A DNA stretch of 64,000 nucleotides from Pseudoponticoccus marisrubri (lineage in GTDB: Bacteria; Pseudomonadota; Alphaproteobacteria; Rhodobacterales; Rhodobacteraceae). The stretch's first letter is position 1. Every line of letters begins with the position of its first letter. The notes under the pieces are model-generated. The model saw only the letters and a list, made by a program, of their open reading frames with translations, was not told the origin of the DNA and made no database searches. Of the stretch, positions 9,109-18,577 are shown in pieces. Location of the stretch: contig NZ_LPXO01000018.1 in assembly GCF_001482405.1 (NCBI RefSeq), positions 1-64,000 of the forward strand, given 5' to 3'. Position numbers and translations under genes: made by a program.

Positions 9109-9832
9109 GCCCTGCCCGGCGGTCCAGCACATAGGTGTGGATCGAAAAGACGACCGCGCCGCTGCGCTCCAGCCGCCAGAGGCATTGCCGCTCCGAGCGC
9201 AGGTATCGCGCCGCACCCCGGTCGTGGGCCGCGTGGGGCGCGGCTTCGCGGCGCGGCTGGAACAGGGCCGGGTCGTCATAGCCCAAAGCGTTGAAGCGCC
9301 AGAGCGGCCGGCCCGGCCGGATCCCGTCAAAGAGCCGCTGCACCCGGCGGGCGAGATCCGCGTCGTAATTCTCCACCGGCGCGTGGATGCGCGTCAGCGG
9401 GTGGCCCAGCTTTTCGGAAAGGGTCCAGCTGGCGGGAAAGCAGAGCACGGCGCCGGTCAGCACGTGCTGTTCGCCGCGCCGTTCCATCAGGCAGAAATCC
9501 TCCTGCAAGATCCGGCCAAGCGTGCCCAGCGGATCCGACCTCTCGACCGGCACGCGGGCCCCGTCGGGGCAGCGCACGACACCGTCCCGCAGGTCGACCC
9601 CCTCGGGCAGCTGCGCCAGCACCGTCTCCAGCAGTTCGGCCGCCGCGGGTTCGGCCCCGGGCTCCACCGCCAGAACCTCGGCGCGCCGGGTCTCCAGCAA
9701 GTGCCGGCGTAGTGCCACTTGCGGACCATAGGCCTCGTCCAACAGCAGCCAGTCCCCCGGCGCCAACGGCGCGATCCCCGGCAGGCGCGGCGGGTCATCG
9801 GGGTCATATGGCAGGGTGGTCTGAAGGATCAT
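9062..9832 (-). CDS. DUF3445 haem-dependent oxidative N-demethylase-like protein
   Basis: The 256-aa sequence has the DUF3445 pattern: PGIAPLAPGDWLLLDEAY near the start, CFPASWTLSEKLG followed by IHAPV in the middle, and the C-terminal block RSERQCLWRLERSGAVVFSIHTYV. Characterised members bind haem and demethylate secondary or tertiary methylamines oxidatively; that activity is inferred here. The C-terminal 47 bp overlap the convergent gene at 8335-9108. It is divergent from dddP with a 220-bp gap, and its ATG lies in the 3' arm of a 10-bp hairpin (9829-9859), which could restrict translation. Methylated amines and DMSP are both marine osmolyte products, but a joint role is speculation. Confidence 0.82.
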   Translation of the reverse strand: MILQTTLPYDPDDPPRLPGIAPLAPGDWLLLDEAYGPQVALRRHLLETRRAEVLAVEPGAEPAAAELLETVLAQLPEGVDLRDGVVRCPDGARVPVERSDPLGTLGRILQEDFCLMERRGEQHVLTGAVLCFPASWTLSEKLGHPLTRIHAPVENYDADLARRVQRLFDGIRPGRPLWRFNALGYDDPALFQPRREAAPHAAHDRGAARYLRSERQCLWRLERSGAVVFSIHTYVLDRRAGLSAPPAGPVPADGRY

Positions 9833-9859
9833 GCCCCGACCGTGGAGGACGGGGCATGA
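9829..9859 (-). promoter_or_regulatory. hairpin covering the start codon of the DUF3445 gene
   Basis: Arms TCATGCCCCG (9829-9838) and CGGGGCATGA (9850-9859) pair perfectly with an 11-base loop. The ATG of the gene lies in one arm, and no strong Shine-Dalgarno is visible outside the stem. On mRNA this would hide the initiation site. Confidence 0.35.
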
Positions 9860-10052
9860 AAGGTCCAGCGGTGCCAGGCCCTTCTCGATCTTCCGCCTCT
9901 GCCCTTGCGCGCCATGACCCTTCAGCAGTCAGGATCGCCGCCAAACGCCGCTCAAGACTCCTGCGATACGGTCCGATCGCGGCAGCCCGTTGTCGGAAAC
10001 GGCGCAGATCGGCCGGGGCGCGCGGCGGAAGCTGGCCGCGAGGGAGGCGCCC

Positions 10053-11393
10053 ATGAACATCCACCATCGTGACCGCCGCAAGATCGACCCGTCGCGCGGC
10101 GCACTGCTCGGGGACAACACCCCCAATGATGCCGACCGGGTCGAGATCGGCCCCACCCGACTGGCGCTGGCCGAATGGCAGGCGGCGGGGCTGGTCCTGC
10201 CCGACCTGCCCCGGATGCGGCACTATCGCTGGCAGCGGCTGGTCGATCACGTGGTGGCGCGCGATTGCGCCGGCCTGCTGGTCTTCGACCCGCTCAACAT
10301 CCGCTACGCCACCGACAGCACCAACATGCAGCTGTGGAACGCGCATAACCCGTTCCGTGCCGTGCTGGTCTGCGCCGATGGCCACATGGTGATCTGGGAC
10401 TATCGCAACGCGCCCTTCCTGTCGGGCTTCAACCCGCTGGTGCGCGAGGTGCGCGCCGGGGCCGACCTGTTCTATTTCGACCGCGGCGACGGGCTGGAGG
10501 TTGCCGCCCGCCGCTTTGCCGCCGAAGTGGTGGATCTGCTGGCCGCACATGCGCCGGGCAACCGCCGGCTGGCGGTGGACAAGCCCATGCTGCACGGGCT
10601 GCGCGCGCTCGAGGCGGCGGGGCTGACCGTGCTTCCCGGCGAGGAGCTGACCGAGAAGGCCCGCTCGGTCAAGGGCCCCGACGAGATCCGCGCCATGCGC
10701 TGCGCCGTGCACGCCTGCGAGGCCGCCATGGCCGAGATGGAGCATTTCGCCCGCAGCGAGGTGCCGCGCGGCGAGGTCTCCGAGAACGACATCTGGGCCG
10801 AGCTGCATGCCGGCAATATCCGCCGCGGCGGCGAATGGATCGAGACGCGGCTGCTGACCTCGGGGCCGCGCACCAACCCGTGGTTCCAGGAATGCGGGCC
10901 GCGCATCGTGTCCGAGGGCGAGATCCTTGCCTTCGACACCGATCTCGTGGGCGCCTACGGGATCTGCGTCGACATCTCGCGCACCTGGTGGATCGGCGAG
11001 ATGCCCGCCCGGCCCGACATGATCGACGCGATGCGCCATGCGCATGAGCACATCATGACCAACATGCAGATGCTGCGCCCCGGGGTTTCGATCGAGGACC
11101 TGTCGCGCAACACCCACGTGCTGCGCCCCGAGTTCCAGTCGCTGAAATACGGCTGCCTGATGCATGGCGTGGGCCTGTGCGACGAGTGGCCGCTGGTCGC
11201 CTACCCCGACCACATGGTGCCGGGCGCCTTCGACTATCCGCTGGAGGCCGGCATGGTGCTCTGCGTCGAGGCGCTGGTCTCGCCCGAGGGCGGCGATTTC
11301 TCGATCAAGCTGGAAGACCAGGTGCTGATCACAGAGGACGGGTTCGAGAACCTGACCCCCTACCCGTTCGATCCACGCCTTATGGGGGGCTGA
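10053..11393 (+). CDS. dddP: DMSP lyase DddP (M24 metallopeptidase fold)
   Basis: The 446-aa enzyme cleaves dimethylsulfoniopropionate to dimethyl sulfide and acrylate. It belongs to the M24 creatinase/aminopeptidase fold but is not a peptidase. Numbering from the ATG at 10053, all six metal-site residues known for DddP fall at the expected positions: Asp295, Asp297, Asp307, His371, Glu406, Glu421, within FDTDLVGAYG, VDISRTWWIG, MHGVGLCDEWP, CVEALV and KLEDQVL. The N-terminal half carries the family blocks RGALLGDNTPND and YATDSTNMQLWNAHNPFRAV. GGGAGGCGCCC precedes the ATG; the earlier in-frame start at 9990 adds residues absent from the family. It stands as a single gene between divergent DUF3445 and the hydrolase-OsmC gene. 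Confidence 0.96.
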   Translation: MNIHHRDRRKIDPSRGALLGDNTPNDADRVEIGPTRLALAEWQAAGLVLPDLPRMRHYRWQRLVDHVVARDCAGLLVFDPLNIRYATDSTNMQLWNAHNPFRAVLVCADGHMVIWDYRNAPFLSGFNPLVREVRAGADLFYFDRGDGLEVAARRFAAEVVDLLAAHAPGNRRLAVDKPMLHGLRALEAAGLTVLPGEELTEKARSVKGPDEIRAMRCAVHACEAAMAEMEHFARSEVPRGEVSENDIWAELHAGNIRRGGEWIETRLLTSGPRTNPWFQECGPRIVSEGEILAFDTDLVGAYGICVDISRTWWIGEMPARPDMIDAMRHAHEHIMTNMQMLRPGVSIEDLSRNTHVLRPEFQSLKYGCLMHGVGLCDEWPLVAYPDHMVPGAFDYPLEAGMVLCVEALVSPEGGDFSIKLEDQVLITEDGFENLTPYPFDPRLMGG

Positions 11394-11513
11394 GCGGCCC
11401 CGCTCACGCCCGCGCCGGCGGTGTCACCTTGCCGTGACGCGTGTGACACGCGGCTTGCCCGGGCGGGGGCGCGTGCACATTCTCGCCTCACCCGTCCCGT
11501 CCAGGAGTCCTCC

Positions 11514-12725
11514 ATGCCGACCGATCGCATCACCTTTCCCGGCCATGCCGGCGACACGCTCGCCGCGCGGCTCGACCTGCCCGAGGGGCCGCGCCTGGCC
11601 ACCGCGCTCTTTGCCCATTGCTTCACCTGCGGCAAGGACATCACCGCGGCCCGGCGCATCGCGGCGCGGCTGGCGGCGATGGGGATCGCAGTGCTGCGCT
11701 TCGATTTCACCGGGCTGGGCCATTCCGGCGGCGAGTTCGCCAACACCACCTTCCGCAGCAACGTGGCCGATCTCGAGGCCGCGGCGCGCTATCTGGATGA
11801 ACGGGGCATGGCGCCCGCCCTGCTGATCGGGCACAGCCTGGGCGGCGCGGCGGTGCTGCGCGCGGCCGAGCGCATCGACTCGGTGCGGGCGGTGGCGACG
11901 ATCGGCGCCCCCTTCGACCCGGCCCATGTGACGCATAACTTCGCCGACAGCCTTGACCGGATCGAGGCCGAGGGCGCGGCGCAGGTCGATCTGGGCGGGC
12001 GGCCCTTCACCATCGGGCGCGACTTCGTCGAGGATGTCCGGGCCGAGGCGCTGGCCCCGGTGATCGGCCGGCTGCGCAAGGCGCTGCTGGTGATGCACGC
12101 GCCGCGCGACGCGGTGGTCGACATCTCGAACGCCACCCAGATCTTCGTCGCGGCGAAGCATCCGAAAAGCTTCGTGACGCTGGACGATGCCGACCACCTG
12201 GTGACCCGCGCGCGCGATGCCGAATATGCCGCCGAGGTGATCGCCGCCTGGGCCGACCGCTACCTGGATCTCGCGCCGCCGGCCCCGCCCATCGGCGCGC
12301 CCGAGGGCGTCGTGCGCGTCTCAGAGGCCGATCCGGCCGGCTTCCTTCAGGACGTACAGAACGGCCCGCATCACCACGCCCTGGCCGACGAGCCACAGGC
12401 CTATGGCGGCACCAACCGCGGCATGTCGCCCTACGGCTTCCTCGCGGCCGGGCTGGGCGCCTGCACCTCGATGACGCTGCGCATGTATGCGCGGCGCAAG
12501 GGCTGGCCGCTGACCCATGTCTCGGTCGACGTGACCCATGACAAGGTGCACGCGCAGGATGCCGAGACCAGCCACGAGACGCGCATCGACAGCTTCACCC
12601 GGCGCATCACGCTGACCGGCGATCTGACCGAGGCGCAGCGCAAGCGGCTGCTGGAGATCGCCGACAAGTGCCCGGTGCACAAGACGCTGGAGCATGGCGC
12701 GCAGATCTCGACCGAGCTGGCCTGA
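11514..12725 (+). CDS. alpha/beta hydrolase-OsmC fusion protein
   Basis: The 403-aa product joins two domains. Residues 1-255 are an alpha/beta hydrolase with nucleophile Ser108 in GHSLGG, an acid around Asp199 and His228. Residues 270-403 are an OsmC/Ohr-type domain with two redox cysteines, Cys317 (GACTSMTLRMYA) and Cys386 (CPVHKTLE), of the kind that reduces organic peroxides. This fusion is a known arrangement. The natural substrate of the hydrolase half is unknown. The ATG at 11514 follows CAGGAGTCCTCC. It is downstream of dddP with a 120-bp gap and is followed by a hairpin shared with bioY. Confidence 0.88.
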   Translation: MPTDRITFPGHAGDTLAARLDLPEGPRLATALFAHCFTCGKDITAARRIAARLAAMGIAVLRFDFTGLGHSGGEFANTTFRSNVADLEAAARYLDERGMAPALLIGHSLGGAAVLRAAERIDSVRAVATIGAPFDPAHVTHNFADSLDRIEAEGAAQVDLGGRPFTIGRDFVEDVRAEALAPVIGRLRKALLVMHAPRDAVVDISNATQIFVAAKHPKSFVTLDDADHLVTRARDAEYAAEVIAAWADRYLDLAPPAPPIGAPEGVVRVSEADPAGFLQDVQNGPHHHALADEPQAYGGTNRGMSPYGFLAAGLGACTSMTLRMYARRKGWPLTHVSVDVTHDKVHAQDAETSHETRIDSFTRRITLTGDLTEAQRKRLLEIADKCPVHKTLEHGAQISTELA

Positions 12726-12751
12726 GCCGCAAGCGCCCTGCCCCGGGCATG

Positions 12752-12784
12752 AAAAAACGGCGCCGGGGGATCCCGACGCCGTTC
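12752..12784 (-). terminator. terminator of bioY, possibly bidirectional
   Basis: Stem AACGGCG.../...CGCCGTT with GC-rich inner pairs (about 12756-12782). On the minus strand it is followed by six Ts (12752-12757), the right polarity for bioY. On the plus strand it may also stop the OsmC transcript, although the T run there is poor. Confidence 0.75.
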
Positions 12785-12806
12785 TGAATTGTCACGCGAC
12801 GGGCGC

Positions 12807-13406
12807 TCAGCCGCGGGCGCGGCCCACCAGCTTCCAGGCCGCCGGCAGGATCAGCGCGGCGAGTGCCAGCTTGATCGCGTCGCCCACGAGGAAGGGCGTC
12901 AGGCCCCATTCGAGGATCGGCTTGTCCCAGCCGTAGAGCATGCCCAGCCACACGAGGCCCGGCGCATAGATCAGCACGTTGCCCAGCAGCATGGCGGCGG
13001 CCATCTTGCCGACCGAGCGGTCCCAGCCGGCCCGGGCCAGCATGCCCAGCGCGGCGACGGCCGCGACATAGCCCACGAGGTAGCCGCCGGTGCCGCCCAT
13101 CATGTAGCTCAGCCCCGCGGCCTCGGCCGAGGAGCCGGCGAAGACGTCGAAACCCAGCGCGCCGACCAGCATGTAGCCGAGGATGGTGACCAGGCCCAGC
13201 CGCGGCCCGTAGGCGGCGCCCACGGTCAGCACGGCGAAGGTGCCCATGGTGATCGGCACGGGCCACATCGGCACGCGGATCTTGGCGGCCACGGCCAGCG
13301 CCGCGATGCCCAGCACCACCAGCAGGGCCTGCTTGACGCGCAGGGCGGTGCCCTCGTTGGCGCCGAAGGCCTCGGCCAGCACGTTGCGGTTCATCGTGAG
13401 GTTCAT
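12807..13406 (-). CDS. bioY: biotin transporter BioY
   Basis: A 199-aa integral membrane protein, the substrate-binding S component for biotin uptake. About six hydrophobic helices are visible, with the family stretches KIRVPMWPVPITMGTFAV near residue 45, GYMLVGALGFDVFAG, and MMGGTGGYLVGY followed by the C-terminal DAIKLALAALILP. No bioM or bioN gene is adjacent, so it either works alone, as described for some Rhodobacter BioY, or uses ECF parts encoded elsewhere. The ATG at 13406 has GGGGGAG upstream. No BioR-like TTATNNATAA box is seen in the region upstream. It ends in a hairpin terminator. Confidence 0.92.
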   Translation of the reverse strand: MNLTMNRNVLAEAFGANEGTALRVKQALLVVLGIAALAVAAKIRVPMWPVPITMGTFAVLTVGAAYGPRLGLVTILGYMLVGALGFDVFAGSSAEAAGLSYMMGGTGGYLVGYVAAVAALGMLARAGWDRSVGKMAAAMLLGNVLIYAPGLVWLGMLYGWDKPILEWGLTPFLVGDAIKLALAALILPAAWKLVGRARG

Positions 13407-13634
13407 GGGCTCCCCCGTCATTGTGGCGAAAATCTTCCCAAGGTTCTGCCGCAAGAGCCGCATGGCCGCAAGCCCGCAGCCCCTCTCGGGCCCGGAAAAT
13501 ATGCAAACCCGGGCTTTGCAGATGAAAAGTCGCGCAAGGTCTGCCGGCCAGTGAAGGGCCGCGGCGTGAGGGTCCGGAAACGGCGGCGCAGCGACCCGCG
13601 CGCCGCTCGAACCCCGTCAGCGCGGCGCGAGCCC

Positions 13635-13670
13635 AAAGAAAAGGCCCCGCCCGGGATGCCGGGCGGGGCC
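13635..13670 (-). terminator. rho-independent terminator of pntAB
   Basis: On the minus strand a 12-bp stem GGCCCCGCCCGG/CCGGGCGGGGCC with loop CATC (13643-13670) is followed by TTTTCTTT. It lies about 40 bp after the pntB stop. Confidence 0.93.
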
Positions 13671-13711
13671 TCGTGATGTCGAACAGGGGGCGGCGCTGAC
13701 CGCCCCGCGCC

Positions 13712-15193
13712 TCAGCTGATGCGGTTGAGCAGCTCGCCCACAGACTGCTTGGCATCGCCGTAATACATCCGCGTGTTGTCCTTGTAGAACAGCGGGTTCT
13801 CGATGCCCGAATAGCCGGTGCCCTGCCCGCGCTTGGAGACGAAGACCTGCTTGGCCTTCCAGACTTCCAGCACCGGCATGCCGGCGATGGGGCTGTTGGG
13901 ATCGTCCTGCGCGGCGGGGTTCACGATGTCGTTCGAGCCGATCACGATGACCACATCCGTGTCGGGGAAGTCGTCGTTGATCTCCTCCATCTCGAGCACG
14001 ATGTCATAGGGCACCTTGGCCTCGGCCAGCAGCACGTTCATGTGCCCCGGCAGACGCCCGGCGACGGGGTGGATGGCGAACCGCACCTCCTTGCCCTTGG
14101 CGCGCAGCTTGCGGGTCAGCTCGGCCACGTTGTTCTGCGCCTGCGCCACCGCCATGCCGTAGCCCGGCACGATGATCACGCTGTCGGCCTCGTCCAGCGC
14201 GGTGGCCACGCCGTCGGCATCGATCGAGACCTGCTCGCCCTCGACCTCCATCGCCGGGCCGGCCGAGCCGCCGAAACCGCCGAGGATCACGCTGACGAAG
14301 GAGCGGTTCATCGCCTTGCACATGATGTAGGACAGGATCGCACCCGAAGAGCCGACCAGCGCGCCGACCACGATCAGGAGGTCATTGCCCAGGCTGAAGC
14401 CGATGGCCGCCGCCGCCCAGCCGGAATAGCTGTTCAGCATCGAGACCACGACCGGCATGTCGGCGCCGCCGATCCCCATGATCAGGTGGTAGCCGATGAA
14501 GAGCGCCGCCAGCGTCATCAGCAGCAGCGGCAGGAACCCGCCCGAGCCGAGATACCAGAACAGGCAGATCACCGAGAGCGCCGCGGCGCCCGCGTTCAGC
14601 AGGTGCCCGCCGGGCAGCTTGGTCGCCGCCGAGGTGACCTTGCCGGCCAGCTTGCCGAAGGCGATGACCGACCCGGTGAAGGTGATCGCGCCGATGAAGA
14701 CGCCCAGGAACAGCTCGACCCGCAGGATGTTGATTTCCACGTTGGTCTTGTGCGCCACCACTTCGGCAAAGCCGCGGAAGCGGTCGGCCAGCACCTCGGG
14801 CGTATGCCCGCCCAGCGCCAGCGGGAAGGGCTCGCCGACCTCGGCATAGGCCGCGGCCACGCGTCCGATCTCGAAATGGGCGTTGAAGCCCACGAAGACC
14901 GCCGCGAGACCGACCAGCGAGTGCATCGCCGCAACCAGCTGCGGCATCTCGGTCATCTCGACCTTCTTGGCGACATACCAGCCGATGGCGCCGCCGCAGA
15001 CGATCAGCACCAGCGACAGGACCCACAGGCCCGAGCCGGGCCCGATCAGCGTGGCGAAGACCGCCAGCGCCATGCCGACGATGCCGTACCAGACCGCGCG
15101 TTTCGCGCTTTCCTGGTTGGACAGGCCGCCCAGCGACAGGATGAAGAGCACCCCCGCGACCACGTAGGCCGCAATCGTAAATCCGAAATCCAT
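13712..15193 (-). CDS. pntB: NAD(P) transhydrogenase subunit beta
   Basis: A 493-aa inner-membrane subunit of the proton-translocating transhydrogenase that reduces NADP+ with NADH using the proton gradient. Eight or nine membrane helices are followed by the soluble NADP(H)-binding domain III, visible in [35 protein letters not shown] and the terminal [17 protein letters not shown] with GDAKQSV. Length is close to the usual 460-480 aa. It lies 13 bp after pntA in the same operon and is closed by a strong terminator. Confidence 0.97.
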   Translation of the reverse strand: MDFGFTIAAYVVAGVLFILSLGGLSNQESAKRAVWYGIVGMALAVFATLIGPGSGLWVLSLVLIVCGGAIGWYVAKKVEMTEMPQLVAAMHSLVGLAAVFVGFNAHFEIGRVAAAYAEVGEPFPLALGGHTPEVLADRFRGFAEVVAHKTNVEINILRVELFLGVFIGAITFTGSVIAFGKLAGKVTSAATKLPGGHLLNAGAAALSVICLFWYLGSGGFLPLLLMTLAALFIGYHLIMGIGGADMPVVVSMLNSYSGWAAAAIGFSLGNDLLIVVGALVGSSGAILSYIMCKAMNRSFVSVILGGFGGSAGPAMEVEGEQVSIDADGVATALDEADSVIIVPGYGMAVAQAQNNVAELTRKLRAKGKEVRFAIHPVAGRLPGHMNVLLAEAKVPYDIVLEMEEINDDFPDTDVVIVIGSNDIVNPAAQDDPNSPIAGMPVLEVWKAKQVFVSKRGQGTGYSGIENPLFYKDNTRMYYGDAKQSVGELLNRIS

Positions 15194-15206
15194 CTGTCCT
15201 GCCCCC

Positions 15207-16778
15207 TTACGACTTCTGGAACATTGCCAGCATCCGGCGCGTCACGAGGAAGCCGCCGAATATGTTGATCCCGGCCATGAAGACGGACACCGCCGCCAGC
15301 AGGATGACAAGGAAGGACCCCGAGCCGATCTGCATCAGCGCGCCCAGAATGATGATCGACGAGATCGCGTTGGTCACCGCCATCAGCGGCGTGTGCAGGC
15401 TGTGCGCCACGTTCCAGATCACCTGGAAGCCGACGAAGACGGCCAGCACGAAGACGATGAAATGCTGCATGAAGCTGGCCGGCGTGACCAGCCCCATCAG
15501 CAGCAACACCGAACCGCCCGCGGCCAGCAGGCCGACCTGGTTGCGGGTCTGCTTGCGGAAGGCGGCGATCTCCTGCTCGCGCTTCTCCTCGGGCGTCAGC
15601 TCCTTGGGCTTCTCGCGCTTCTGCGCCGCGATCGCCTGCACCTTGGGCGGCGGCGGCGGGAAGGTGATCTCGCCCTGGTAGGTGACGGTCGCGCCGCGGA
15701 TCACGTCGTCATCCATGTCGTGGTTGACCTTGCCGTCCTTCTCGGGCGTCAGGTCGGTCATCATGTGACGGATGTTGGTGGCGTAGAGCGTCGAGGACTG
15801 GGTGGCCATGCGCGACGGGAAATCGGTGTAGCCCACGATGGTCACGCCGTTCTCGGTCACGACCTTCTCGTCCTTGACGGTACCCTCGACATTGCCGCCG
15901 CGCTCGGCGGCGAGGTCGATGATGACCGAGCCGGGCTTCATTGCCTTGACCATGTCGTCAAGCCACAGCTTGGGCGCCTCGCGGTTGGGGATCAGCGCCG
16001 TGGTGATGACGATGTCCACCTCGGGGGCCAGTTCGCGGAACTTGGCCAGCTGCGCCTCGCGGAACTCGGGGCTCGAGACCGAGGCATAGCCGCCCGAGGC
16101 GCTGCCATCCTGCTGCTCTTCCTCGAAATCGAGATAGACGAACTCGGCGCCCATGCTCTCGACCTGCTCGGCCACCTCGGGGCGCACGTCGAAGGCATAG
16201 GTGATCGCGCCAAGGCTGGTCGAGGTGCCGATCGCGGCCAGCCCGGCCACGCCGGCGCCCACAACCAGCACCTTGGCCGGCGGCACCTTGCCCGCCGCCG
16301 TCACCTGCCCGGTGAAGAAGCGGCCGAAATTGTTGCCCGCCTCGATCACCGCGCGGTAGCCGGCAATGTTGGCCATCGAGGACAGCGCGTCCATCTTCTG
16401 CGCGCGGCTGATCCGCGGCACCGCCTCCATGGCGATGACATTGGCGCCCTTGGCCTTGGCCTTGTCCAGCCCGTCCTGGTTGCCGCCGGGATTGAAGAAG
16501 GTGATCAGCGTCTTGTCGGCGCTCAGATGGTCCAGCTCGTCCGGGGTCGGGATACGGACCTTGGCGATGATGTCGGCCCCGGACCAGAGCGCATCGGCGC
16601 TGTCCACCACCTCGACACCGGCCGCGGCGTAATCGGCATCGGCAAAGCCGGCGCGGGTGCCGGCACCGGTTTCGATCAGGCAGTCATGACCCAGCTTCTG
16701 CAGCTGGCGGGCCGAGTCCGGTGTCATCGCGACCCGGTTCTCCCCGGCCTCGATCTCTTTCGGAGTCCCTATCTTCAC
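15207..16778 (-). CDS. pntA: NAD(P) transhydrogenase subunit alpha
   Basis: A 523-aa subunit with soluble NAD(H)-binding domain I at the N-terminus ([16 protein letters not shown], the [19 protein letters not shown] block, and [14 protein letters not shown]), a Pro/Lys-rich linker, and four C-terminal membrane helices. It is the full-length two-subunit form, unlike the split pntAA/pntAB of some relatives. I choose the GTG at 16778 because AGAGGGGG lies just before it; a TTG at 16796 would add six residues without a binding site. It is first in the pntA-pntB operon. Confidence 0.95.
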   Translation of the reverse strand: MKIGTPKEIEAGENRVAMTPDSARQLQKLGHDCLIETGAGTRAGFADADYAAAGVEVVDSADALWSGADIIAKVRIPTPDELDHLSADKTLITFFNPGGNQDGLDKAKAKGANVIAMEAVPRISRAQKMDALSSMANIAGYRAVIEAGNNFGRFFTGQVTAAGKVPPAKVLVVGAGVAGLAAIGTSTSLGAITYAFDVRPEVAEQVESMGAEFVYLDFEEEQQDGSASGGYASVSSPEFREAQLAKFRELAPEVDIVITTALIPNREAPKLWLDDMVKAMKPGSVIIDLAAERGGNVEGTVKDEKVVTENGVTIVGYTDFPSRMATQSSTLYATNIRHMMTDLTPEKDGKVNHDMDDDVIRGATVTYQGEITFPPPPPKVQAIAAQKREKPKELTPEEKREQEIAAFRKQTRNQVGLLAAGGSVLLLMGLVTPASFMQHFIVFVLAVFVGFQVIWNVAHSLHTPLMAVTNAISSIIILGALMQIGSGSFLVILLAAVSVFMAGINIFGGFLVTRRMLAMFQKS

Positions 16779-16894
16779 GGTTGTCCCCCTCTTCAAGGAT
16801 GCTGCGCGCGCAGGCGCACGTCTTCGGGATCGGTCTATACTGCTGACCTAGAGGCAGCAAGGCAGTGCCTGCGCCCCCGGATCGGCACGGATTG

Positions 16895-17347
16895 TCAGAG
16901 CCACCTTCTCGTTTCTTGCGCGTACCGTGTAAAGCCCGCAACAAACTTTCTTCGCAATCGCGCCTCTTCCGGCTCGATGAAGCGCTTCTCGAGGATCCAG
17001 ACAAGGATCGGCACGAGCGGCAGGGCCAGCACGGCGTCCCAGTAGAGGATCATCCCCGTCAGGATCAGCGAATCGCCAAGGTAGATCGGGTTGCGGCTGC
17101 GCTTGAAGATGCCGCTGGTCACCAGCCGGTCGGCCTCCTGGTGGGGGATGACCGTGGTGCGGTGGCGGCGCATCTCGAACAGCGCCAGCGCGATCAGCAG
17201 CAGGCCGCCGCCGACCAGCATCCCGCCCAGCAGGTCGGCCCAGACCGGCCCGAAGGACAGGCCCATCCCAAGCGCCGTGCTCTGCCACCAGGCCAGCGCC
17301 AGTGCCCCGGCCAGCCAGACCGGCGGCATGTCGATCCATTTCAGCAT
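16895..17347 (-). CDS. isoprenylcysteine methyltransferase-like (PEMT/ICMT family) membrane protein
   Basis: The product is 150 aa with about four membrane helices and the C-terminal signature of SAM-dependent membrane methyltransferases: VTSGIFKRSRNPIYLGDSLI followed by FIEPEEARLRRKFVAGFTRY. Related bacterial proteins methylate small thiols, phospholipids or isoprenylated groups; the substrate here is unknown. The ATG at 17347 has GAGAGGG upstream; the open frame extends far beyond it only as out-of-family sequence. It lies 117 bp upstream of pntA on the same strand. Confidence 0.82.
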   Translation of the reverse strand: MLKWIDMPPVWLAGALALAWWQSTALGMGLSFGPVWADLLGGMLVGGGLLLIALALFEMRRHRTTVIPHQEADRLVTSGIFKRSRNPIYLGDSLILTGMILYWDAVLALPLVPILVWILEKRFIEPEEARLRRKFVAGFTRYAQETRRWL

Positions 17348-17510
17348 TCCGGCCCTCTCGACATCATGCCAGCGCCGCCCCGCGGGGGCGGCGCGCTGCA
17401 ACCTATCCCCGCGCTGCCGGGGGCGCAAAGAGGTACTCCGGCCCCGCGGCGCTTGGGCGCGGCTGGGCGTCCGCGGGGCCGGGCTGTCGGGACCGCGCGC
17501 GGCGCGGGGT

Positions 17511-18458
17511 CTATTCCCACTCCATCTCCTCGTAGACGCGCCCGGCATTCTTGGTGGCCAGTTCCTCGAACGTGTCCAGCATCTGCCAGCGCGACTGGTC
17601 GACGTAATAGGCCTCGGCCAGATCGCCGCCCGCGTCGAGATGCGCGCGGATCTTGGCCCGCAGGTCCTTGAGATAGTCCGAGGTATAGCGGGTGACCTGC
17701 GCCATGTTGGTCGGGTGCCCGTGCCCGGGGATGACATAGGTCGCGCCCAGCGCGGTGAAGGGGCCGTCGAAGGTCTCGATCCAGCAGGAGGTGCAGGTGT
17801 CGCCGAAGATCGGCGGCATGCGCTCGTGGAAGGCGATGTCGCCGGCGATCACGATCTGCCAGTCGGGGATCCAGACCTGCGTGTCGCCCGGCCCGTGCGC
17901 GGGGCCGAGATGCAGCACCTCGAGCGTGACTTCCCCCATCTCGACCACGTGCCGATCGCTGAAGGAGAGATTGGGCACGGCCACCCGCGTGCCCTCGGCG
18001 CGGTCCCGGTTGTAGCCCTGCATGCCCTGCAGGATGAAATCGCCGTTCTCCTCGATCTCGTGAATGGCGTCCTCGTGGGCGAGGATGTCCACGCCCAGAT
18101 CCGCCCAGTAGGCATTGCCCAGCATGGCATGGCCCTGTCCGTTCTCGTTGATCACCAGCCGCACCGGCTGGTCGGTGACGGCGCGGATCTCGTCATGCAG
18201 CGCCGCGGCCAGCCGCACGCTGGCGCCGCCATTGATCACCACGATCCCGTCGCCGGTGACCACGAAGCTGAGATTGTTGTTGTGCCCGGCATTCTCGTAG
18301 GTGGGCGGCGCGGTGGCGCCGATCGCGCTCCAGACATGCGGGATCACCTCCACCGGCTTGTCGTAGAGCTCGGATTGCGGGTACTTGTCGGCGATATCCT
18401 CGCTCGCCATGGCCGCGCCCCCGGCGCAGACCAGTGCCAGCATCCATCGTGTCATCAT
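17511..18458 (-). CDS. exported MBL-fold protein with altered metal-binding motif
   Basis: The 315-aa product has an N-terminal signal peptide (MMTRWMLALVCAGGAAMA) and the metallo-beta-lactamase fold: GIVVINGGAS, then the motif region, LHLGPAHGPGDTQVW, VIAGDIAFHE and VIPGHGHP. The primary HxHxDH zinc motif, expected at residues 106-111 after VIN, reads NGQGHA, so three of the four metal residues are missing, while the later His and Asp ligands remain. It could be an enzyme with a different metal site or a non-catalytic binding protein. GGGAGGAGC precedes two possible ATGs (18458 and 18455). It is divergent from the SDR gene. Confidence 0.85.
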   Translation of the reverse strand: MMTRWMLALVCAGGAAMASEDIADKYPQSELYDKPVEVIPHVWSAIGATAPPTYENAGHNNNLSFVVTGDGIVVINGGASVRLAAALHDEIRAVTDQPVRLVINENGQGHAMLGNAYWADLGVDILAHEDAIHEIEENGDFILQGMQGYNRDRAEGTRVAVPNLSFSDRHVVEMGEVTLEVLHLGPAHGPGDTQVWIPDWQIVIAGDIAFHERMPPIFGDTCTSCWIETFDGPFTALGATYVIPGHGHPTNMAQVTRYTSDYLKDLRAKIRAHLDAGGDLAEAYYVDQSRWQMLDTFEELATKNAGRVYEEMEWE

Positions 18459-18577
18459 GTGCTCCTCCCTCGTTTCGAATACATATTCGCATGCGTGAAT
18501 GACAAAGCCAAGACCCGGCACGCCGCCCCTTGCCCAATCGCGGCAGACGGGTACGCTGACCGCAAAAGGGAGGGAGC

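Noticed and set aside
13407-13634. Possible riboswitch or BioR site upstream of bioY
   Set aside because: I found no TTATNNATAA box and no recognisable riboswitch core; only GC-rich sequence and the pntAB terminator are present.
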